DNA from: Planctomycetota bacterium
GTDB taxonomy: Bacteria; Planctomycetota; Planctomycetia; Pirellulales; PNKZ01
Length of the DNA: 64,000 nucleotides
NCBI GenBank assembly: GCA_018242585.1
Contig: JAFEBQ010000006.1
Coordinates: 25,148-89,147, forward strand
Direction of reading: 5' to 3'
Below are positions 59,129-64,000 of this stretch, piece after piece (position 1 is the stretch's first letter; each line of letters begins with the position of its first letter). Below the pieces are notes generated by a model. It was not told the DNA's origin. It did not search any database and worked only from the letters and a program-made list of their open reading frames with translations. The position numbers were made by a program, and so were the translations under genes.

Positions 59129-62100
59129 ATGCACTTTGAATCCTGGCGCCGCCTCTATCGTCGCATCTCGCGAGATCTGGGAACGAACCCATTGCCGCCG
59201 ATGCGGCAACTCGTTTGCACGCAATTGGAAGATCGGACGCTGATGAACGCGGCGCCGATCGACCCGTCGATGGTCCCACCGCCGACACAGGACGCCTCGG
59301 CGGCGGCCACCGCGCCGGCCGCGGCCAGCGGTACTGGCGACGCGGCAGCCATCACGGCGGGAAATCCGGCCGCTGGGTCCGACGCCAGCGCGTCACCCTC
59401 GCCGACGATGGACAATTCAACCGCTAGTACCAGCACGTCGACCGACACCAGCGGGGCCAACGCCACCCAGTCGCCGCACGAAGTCGTGTTCGTCGATTCG
59501 AGCGTCCAGAATCACGACGCCGTGGTCAGCGCCTTGGATCAAAAGGCGGCCTCGAACCCGAATCTGCAAGTCGTTCTGCTCGATGACTCGCGGGACGGCG
59601 TCGACCAGATTTCCGCGGTCCTGACCGCGAATCAAGGCCTCGACTCGATCCACATTCTTACCTCCAGCACCGACGGCGTGATGAAGCTCGGCGGTACGAC
59701 GCTATCGGCCGACTCGGTGGCCGGCCGCGCCGACGAAATCGGCGCTTGGCACAATGCGCTTGATCCAAATGGTCAACTGTTGATCTACGGCTGTGACCCG
59801 GGGGCAAGCAGCGGCAATCAGGCGCTGTTGAACAACATTGCCTCGACAGCCGGCACGCCGACCACGGACGTGGCCGACCCAATGGCGGGCGTTGACCCGG
59901 CCGCGGCGGTGCAAACTGCCCAGGTCGTGTTGATCGATTCGGAACTGCAAGACAGCCAGATGCTGGAAAACGCCGTGTTGCCGGGGGCCAAGCTGTTCGT
60001 CTATGACAGCGCCACGCAGTCGGCTGACCAGGTGTTGAACGAAGTCATTCAGTGGGCACAGGCCAACAACACTCAGATCAGCTCGCTGTCGATTATGGGA
60101 CACGGGCACTCGGGTACGTTCGAGTTGGGCAGCCAGTGGATCGACGATACGAATCTGAGCCAGACCGCCGCCGAATGGCAGGCGCTCAGCGGAGTGCTGG
60201 CCGCGGGCGCGACGATCGATCTGTTTGCCTGCGACGTGGCATCGGTGTCTGATGGGCAGGATCTGGTCGATCAGATTGCTCAGTTGACCGGCGCGGATGT
60301 TTACGCCTCGACCAACACGACCGGCATGGGTGGCGACTGGACGCTCGAGTTCTCGTCCGGCGCAGGTACTGCCGGCGGGCAGCCGAGCTTGCCGCTCGAC
60401 TATCAGGCGCTGGATGACTACGACGGCCAGCTTGGGCCGATCAACCTCGTGATGACCTCGAGTACGCTCGCCTATACGGAAAATGACCCAGCTACGGTGG
60501 TCGATTCGGCCATCACGCCGAGCGGCGGCGCTGGAAACTATACCAGCGCCACGATTACGATTTCGTCGAACTACGACAGCGGCAAGGACGTGTTGGCGTT
60601 CACGAATCAGGTGGGCATCACGGGAAGCTGGAACGCAACCACCGGTGTCTTGACGCTCACAGGTACCACCTCCCATGGAAATTGGCAAACGGCGTTGCGG
60701 GCGGTCACGTATCAAAACACAAGCGATAACCCCAGCGCCTTGACCCGCACGATTACGGTCGTGGTGAACGATGGTGTCAACACTTCGGGAACCGCCACGC
60801 GCAATATCAGCGTGACGGCCGTCAACGACGCCCCGACCCTGGCGGGCGCGAATAACATGACGACCATCAACGAAGACGCTACCAGCAATAGCGGCACGCT
60901 CGTCTCGGCGCTGATCTCGGGCCAGGCAACCGACCCGGATAGCGCCGTGCTAGGCATTGCCGTCACGGCGGTCGACAACACCAACGGCACGTGGCAATAC
61001 ACGACCAATGGCGGCACAACCTGGACCGCGTTTAGCAGTCCCTCGACGAGCGCCGCCCTACTTCTCGCCGCTGACGCGAACACCAGTGTGCGGTTCGTAC
61101 CGAACGCCAACTGGAACGGCACGGTCACCAACGGCATTACCTTCCAGGCCTGGGACCAAACCACGGGTACAGCGGGCGGCACCGTTGACTTGAGCGGGAC
61201 TTATCTCGACCAATTCAGCAGCGCGTCGTACAGTAACTCGAACGGAACCGGAAGCTGGGGCACGTCCTGGACGGAATCTGATGCAAATGGTGGCGGCGCA
61301 ACAGGTGGCAATATTCAAATCACCGGGGGCCAACTCCGCATTTGGAAGAATCACAGCGGTGACAACATCTATCGCCAAGTCAACTTGAGCAACACCGGTT
61401 CGGCAACCCTGAGCTTCGATTACAACAACACCATCACCGACGGCGCTGCGATCGCCGTGCAGATTTCGTCGGACGGTGGATCCACGTACACGACGCTGTA
61501 CACTTTCGACAAAAACAACAACACCCTTACCGGCAGCAAATCAATTGACATCAGCGCGTATGCCACGAGCAACACGTATATTCGCGCCTACGTAACCAAC
61601 GGTGGTGGGAGCGCCCAGTATCTGTACCTGGACAATGTACAAATCTCTTATAACCGCGCCGGGGGCGCAGGTGCGTTCAGCACCGCTTCGGCCAGTGCCA
61701 GCCTCACCGTCAACGCCGTGAACGACCAGCCGGTGCGGACGGCTGGCACGTATTCTGCCGTCAACGTCAACGAAGACGCCAACGATACCACGGCCGTCAC
61801 CCTGGGGCTTTCCAGTCTGACCTATGGCCCCGGCGGCGGCAGCGATGAAGCCAGCCAGACGCTGACCTATAAGATCACCGGCATTCCCTCGACCGTTACT
61901 CTGTGGCTCGCCGACGGCGCCACGCAGGTCAGCGCCAACTCCACGCTGACGCTCACGCAATTGCAGGGCTTGATGTACAAGACCATCGCCAACGCCAACG
62001 GCACTGGGAACATCACCTGGAGTGTGCAAGACAACGGCGGCACGGCCAATGGCGGCGCTGACACGCTGAATGAATCGATGACTGTGTCGGTCACTGCGGT

Positions 62101-64000
62101 CAACGACCAACCTGTGCGTACTGCGGGTACGGTTAACAATCTCACGGTGCTGGAGGACTCAGGCGCCACTTCGCTGGGGCTGAGCAGTTTGGCTTACGGC
62201 CCCGGCGGTGGTTCGGATGAAGCCAGCCAGACGCTGACTTATAAGGTCACGGCGGTGCCAGCTTCGACGTTGGGCAACATCGTGCTGGCGGATGGGGCTA
62301 CGGTCGTTACTGCCAACACGACGTACACGCTGGCTCAGCTGCAAGGGATGCAGTTTAAGACGGCGACGAACGCCAACGGCAGTCCGGCGACATTTAGCTG
62401 GAGTGTGCAAGACAACGGCGGCACGGCGAACGGCGGCGTCGACACGTTGAACGAATCGCTGACGGTATCGGTCACCGCGGTGAATGACCAGCCGGTTCGC
62501 ACGGCTGGCACAGCGAACAACTTGATGGTACTGGAAGACTCGGGCACGACGTCATTGGGACTGAGCAGTCTCGCTTATGGGCCCGGCGGCGGTTCCGACG
62601 AAGCGAGCCAGACGCTCACCTATACCGTGACGGCCGTTCCGGCGTCCACGCTGGGGAACATCGTCCTCGCTGACGGCACGACCGTGGTGGCAGCGAACAC
62701 CATCTACACCTTGGCCCAGATTCAAGGCATGCAATTCAAGACCGCGGCCAATGCCAATGGCGGCCCGGCGACATTTAGCTGGAAAGTCCAAGACAGCGGC
62801 GGAACGGCCAACGGCGGCGTCGATACGCTCAACGAATCGTTGGCCGTTTCGGTCACCGCTGTCAACGATCAACCCGTGCGTACCGCAGGCACGGTGAATA
62901 ATTTGGCCGTGCTCGAAGACTCGGGCACGACGTCACTCGGTCTGGGTAGCCTGGCGTATGGTCCCGGCGGCGGTTCCGATGAGGCGAGCCAGACGCTGAC
63001 ATACACCGTCACAGCCGTTCCAGTTTCGACGCTGGGGAACATTGTTTTGGCTGATGGCACGACCGTCGTGGCGGCGAACACGACATATACCTTGGCACAA
63101 ATCCAAGGCATGCAGCTCAAAACCGCGAGTAATGCCAATGGCGGTCCGGCGACATTTAGCTGGAAAGTCCAAGACAACGGCGGAACGGCTAACGGCGGCG
63201 TCGACACGCTGAACGAATCGCTCAACGTATCGGTCACGGCGGTGAATGACCAGCCAGTGCGCACCGCTGGAGCGGTGAACAATCTCACGGTGCTCGAAGA
63301 CTCGGGCACCACGTCGCTGGGGCTGAGCAGTCTGGCCTATGGCCCTGGCGGCGGCTCCGACGAAGCCAGCCAGACATTGACATACACGGTCACTACGGTG
63401 CCGGCTTCGACGCTAGGTAATATCGTGTTGGCCGATGGCACAACTGTGGTAGCAGCGAACACGACCTACTCGTTGGCACAGCTGCAAGGCATGCAGTTCA
63501 AGACTGTTGCTAACGCCAATGGCGGGCCAGCGACGTTTAGTTGGAAAGCCCAAGACAACGGCGGGACAGCGAACGGTGGCGTGGACACACTGAACGAATC
63601 GTTGACGGTTTCAGTCACGGCTGTGAATGACCAACCCGTACGAACAGCAGGCACGGCGAATAACCTGACCGTACTCGAAGACTCAGGTACCACGTCGCTT
63701 GGCTTGAGTAGCCTCGCTTACGGACCTGGCGGTGGTAGCGATGAAGCGAGCCAGACGCTGACTTACAAAGTCACGGCGGTGCCTGCCTCAACGCTGGGCA
63801 ACATCGTGCTCGCCGATGGCTCGACGGTGGTCACTGCCAACACGACGTACACGCTCGCTCAATTGCAGGGAATGCAGTTCAAGACTGCAGCCAATGCCAA
63901 CGGCGGTTCGGCCACGTTTAGCTGGAGTATCCAGGACTCGGGCGGCACGGCGAATGGTGGTGTCGACACGCTGCATGAGTCGCTGGCCGTTTCGGTCACA
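59129..64000 (+). CDS. giant exported DUF4347 / cadherin-like repeat protein (partial, continues past the window)
   Basis: The frame from atg 59129 is open to the window end (1624 codons). Residues 1-45 are a basic leader with QLEDRTLMNAAP, the planctomycete LExRxLL-type motif, and no ordinary signal peptide. Residues 45-115 are a Ser/Thr/Ala linker. Residues about 117-235 and 264-430 are two DUF4347 domains (HEVVFVDSSVQNHDAVVSAL; AQVVLIDSELQDSQMLENAV). Residues about 440-685 are cadherin-like (VNDGVNTSGTATRNISVTAV, TINEDATSNSGTLVSALI) and about 690-845 jelly-roll-like (SFDYNNTITDGAAIAVQISS). From 865, 127-residue repeats follow. No ribosome site is strong. It is probably a surface adhesin or processed exoprotein, exported by the divergent cluster. 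Confidence 0.88.
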   Translation, partial: MHFESWRRLYRRISRDLGTNPLPPMRQLVCTQLEDRTLMNAAPIDPSMVPPPTQDASAAATAPAAASGTGDAAAITAGNPAAGSDASASPSPTMDNSTASTSTSTDTSGANATQSPHEVVFVDSSVQNHDAVVSALDQKAASNPNLQVVLLDDSRDGVDQISAVLTANQGLDSIHILTSSTDGVMKLGGTTLSADSVAGRADEIGAWHNALDPNGQLLIYGCDPGASSGNQALLNNIASTAGTPTTDVADPMAGVDPAAAVQTAQVVLIDSELQDSQMLENAVLPGAKLFVYDSATQSADQVLNEVIQWAQANNTQISSLSIMGHGHSGTFELGSQWIDDTNLSQTAAEWQALSGVLAAGATIDLFACDVASVSDGQDLVDQIAQLTGADVYASTNTTGMGGDWTLEFSSGAGTAGGQPSLPLDYQALDDYDGQLGPINLVMTSSTLAYTENDPATVVDSAITPSGGAGNYTSATITISSNYDSGKDVLAFTNQVGITGSWNATTGVLTLTGTTSHGNWQTALRAVTYQNTSDNPSALTRTITVVVNDGVNTSGTATRNISVTAVNDAPTLAGANNMTTINEDATSNSGTLVSALISGQATDPDSAVLGIAVTAVDNTNGTWQYTTNGGTTWTAFSSPSTSAALLLAADANTSVRFVPNANWNGTVTNGITFQAWDQTTGTAGGTVDLSGTYLDQFSSASYSNSNGTGSWGTSWTESDANGGGATGGNIQITGGQLRIWKNHSGDNIYRQVNLSNTGSATLSFDYNNTITDGAAIAVQISSDGGSTYTTLYTFDKNNNTLTGSKSIDISAYATSNTYIRAYVTNGGGSAQYLYLDNVQISYNRAGGAGAFSTASASASLTVNAVNDQPVRTAGTYSAVNVNEDANDTTAVTLGLSSLTYGPGGGSDEASQTLTYKITGIPSTVTLWLADGATQVSANSTLTLTQLQGLMYKTIANANGTGNITWSVQDNGGTANGGADTLNESMTVSVTAVNDQPVRTAGTVNNLTVLEDSGATSLGLSSLAYGPGGGSDEASQTLTYKVTAVPASTLGNIVLADGATVVTANTTYTLAQLQGMQFKTATNANGSPATFSWSVQDNGGTANGGVDTLNESLTVSVTAVNDQPVRTAGTANNLMVLEDSGTTSLGLSSLAYGPGGGSDEASQTLTYTVTAVPASTLGNIVLADGTTVVAANTIYTLAQIQGMQFKTAANANGGPATFSWKVQDSGGTANGGVDTLNESLAVSVTAVNDQPVRTAGTVNNLAVLEDSGTTSLGLGSLAYGPGGGSDEASQTLTYTVTAVPVSTLGNIVLADGTTVVAANTTYTLAQIQGMQLKTASNANGGPATFSWKVQDNGGTANGGVDTLNESLNVSVTAVNDQPVRTAGAVNNLTVLEDSGTTSLGLSSLAYGPGGGSDEASQTLTYTVTTVPASTLGNIVLADGTTVVAANTTYSLAQLQGMQFKTVANANGGPATFSWKAQDNGGTANGGVDTLNESLTVSVTAVNDQPVRTAGTANNLTVLEDSGTTSLGLSSLAYGPGGGSDEASQTLTYKVTAVPASTLGNIVLADGSTVVTANTTYTLAQLQGMQFKTAANANGGSATFSWSIQDSGGTANGGVDTLHESLAVSVT
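61721..64000 (+). repeat. tandem 381-bp coding repeats (six copies, last cut by the window)
   Basis: Copies begin at 61721, 62102, 62483, 62864, 63245 and 63626, each exactly 381 bases (127 residues) apart. Each encodes NDQPVRTAG, then VLEDSGTTSLGLSSLAYGPG, GGSDEASQTLTY, LGNIVLADGTTVV, LAQLQGMQFKT, ANANGGPATFSW and GGTANGGVDTLNESL. The first copy is the most divergent. Protein identity between copies 2-6 is very high, while DNA differs at many synonymous positions. Confidence 0.92.

Noticed and set aside
61721..64000. Regular repeats that could suggest a CRISPR array
   Set aside because: The 381-base period is in frame, encodes conserved protein and has no unique spacers.
1..64000. tRNA and rRNA genes
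   Set aside because: I looked for tRNA-type cloverleaf ends and rRNA-like blocks and saw none; a covariance search would be needed to exclude a missed tRNA.

Overview
The window looks like a chromosomal segment of a planctomycete, probably of the Pirellulales/Rhodopirellula type. The DNA is GC-rich and codons mostly end in G or C. Several families typical of the phylum occur: a YTV-repeat cell-wall-type protein, DUF1080 proteins (one fused to a Ser/Thr kinase), a PQQ-type beta-propeller protein, DUF3500, kinases with DMG in place of DFG, a J-like/MshEN protein, and a giant exported protein whose N-terminus carries the planctomycete LExRxLL-type motif. No rRNA, tRNA or CRISPR array was seen.

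Layout. 1-2.4 kb: the tail of an upstream gene, a possible remnant, and a two-gene minus-strand unit that resembles a polymorphic toxin with its immunity protein. 2.4-7.4 kb: a C25 (gingipain-type) peptidase, a YTV-repeat protein and a HEAT-repeat membrane protein. 7.8-11.7 kb: a 1305-residue FHA protein with a long acidic Ala/Pro-rich tail carrying an array of ED-x-AF-x-FL motifs. 11.9-16.7 kb: a ThuA-like protein, a two-gene membrane/MshEN unit, a small basic protein and an orphan DNA methyltransferase. 16.8-18.8 kb: a restriction-modification pair (PvuII-type N4-cytosine methylase and HNH nuclease) of lower GC. 19-31.7 kb: metabolic and signalling genes (two sugar-phosphate isomerase-like proteins, HDOD protein, M50 protease, DUF1080 protein, two-component system, N-carbamoylputrescine amidase-like protein, bioD, a Fur-box/BFD ferredoxin, PQQ propeller). 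32-36 kb: an exported protein, DedA, ApbE and a flavin-reductase-like protein. 36.5-51.7 kb: two Ser/Thr kinases, a small CxxCH protein, a phosphohexomutase, two beta-lactamase-fold hydrolases, an SMP-30-like protein, a sarcosine-oxidase-like enzyme, DUF3500 and DUF2127 proteins.

51.8-64 kb is the most interesting part. Four minus-strand genes encode a PqqD-like/M50/HlyD membrane protein, a GAF-like/HlyD fusion, a classical HlyD adaptor and a SecA-like ATPase that stops after the second nucleotide-binding domain. They are divergent from a giant plus-strand gene that runs off the window. It has a LExRxLL-type motif, two tandem DUF4347 domains, cadherin-like and jelly-roll-like modules, and then exact 381-bp (127-residue) repeats. 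I read this as a dedicated export and processing system with its giant cargo. That function is inferred and not proven.

Intergenic DNA is unusual. Nearly every gap holds long inverted repeats, some built from short reiterated words (tagttgcta, gatgaatga, ccaatgacc, gaccacgacgacac, gaaccgcaaagacgc), others perfect palindromic elements present in two copies.
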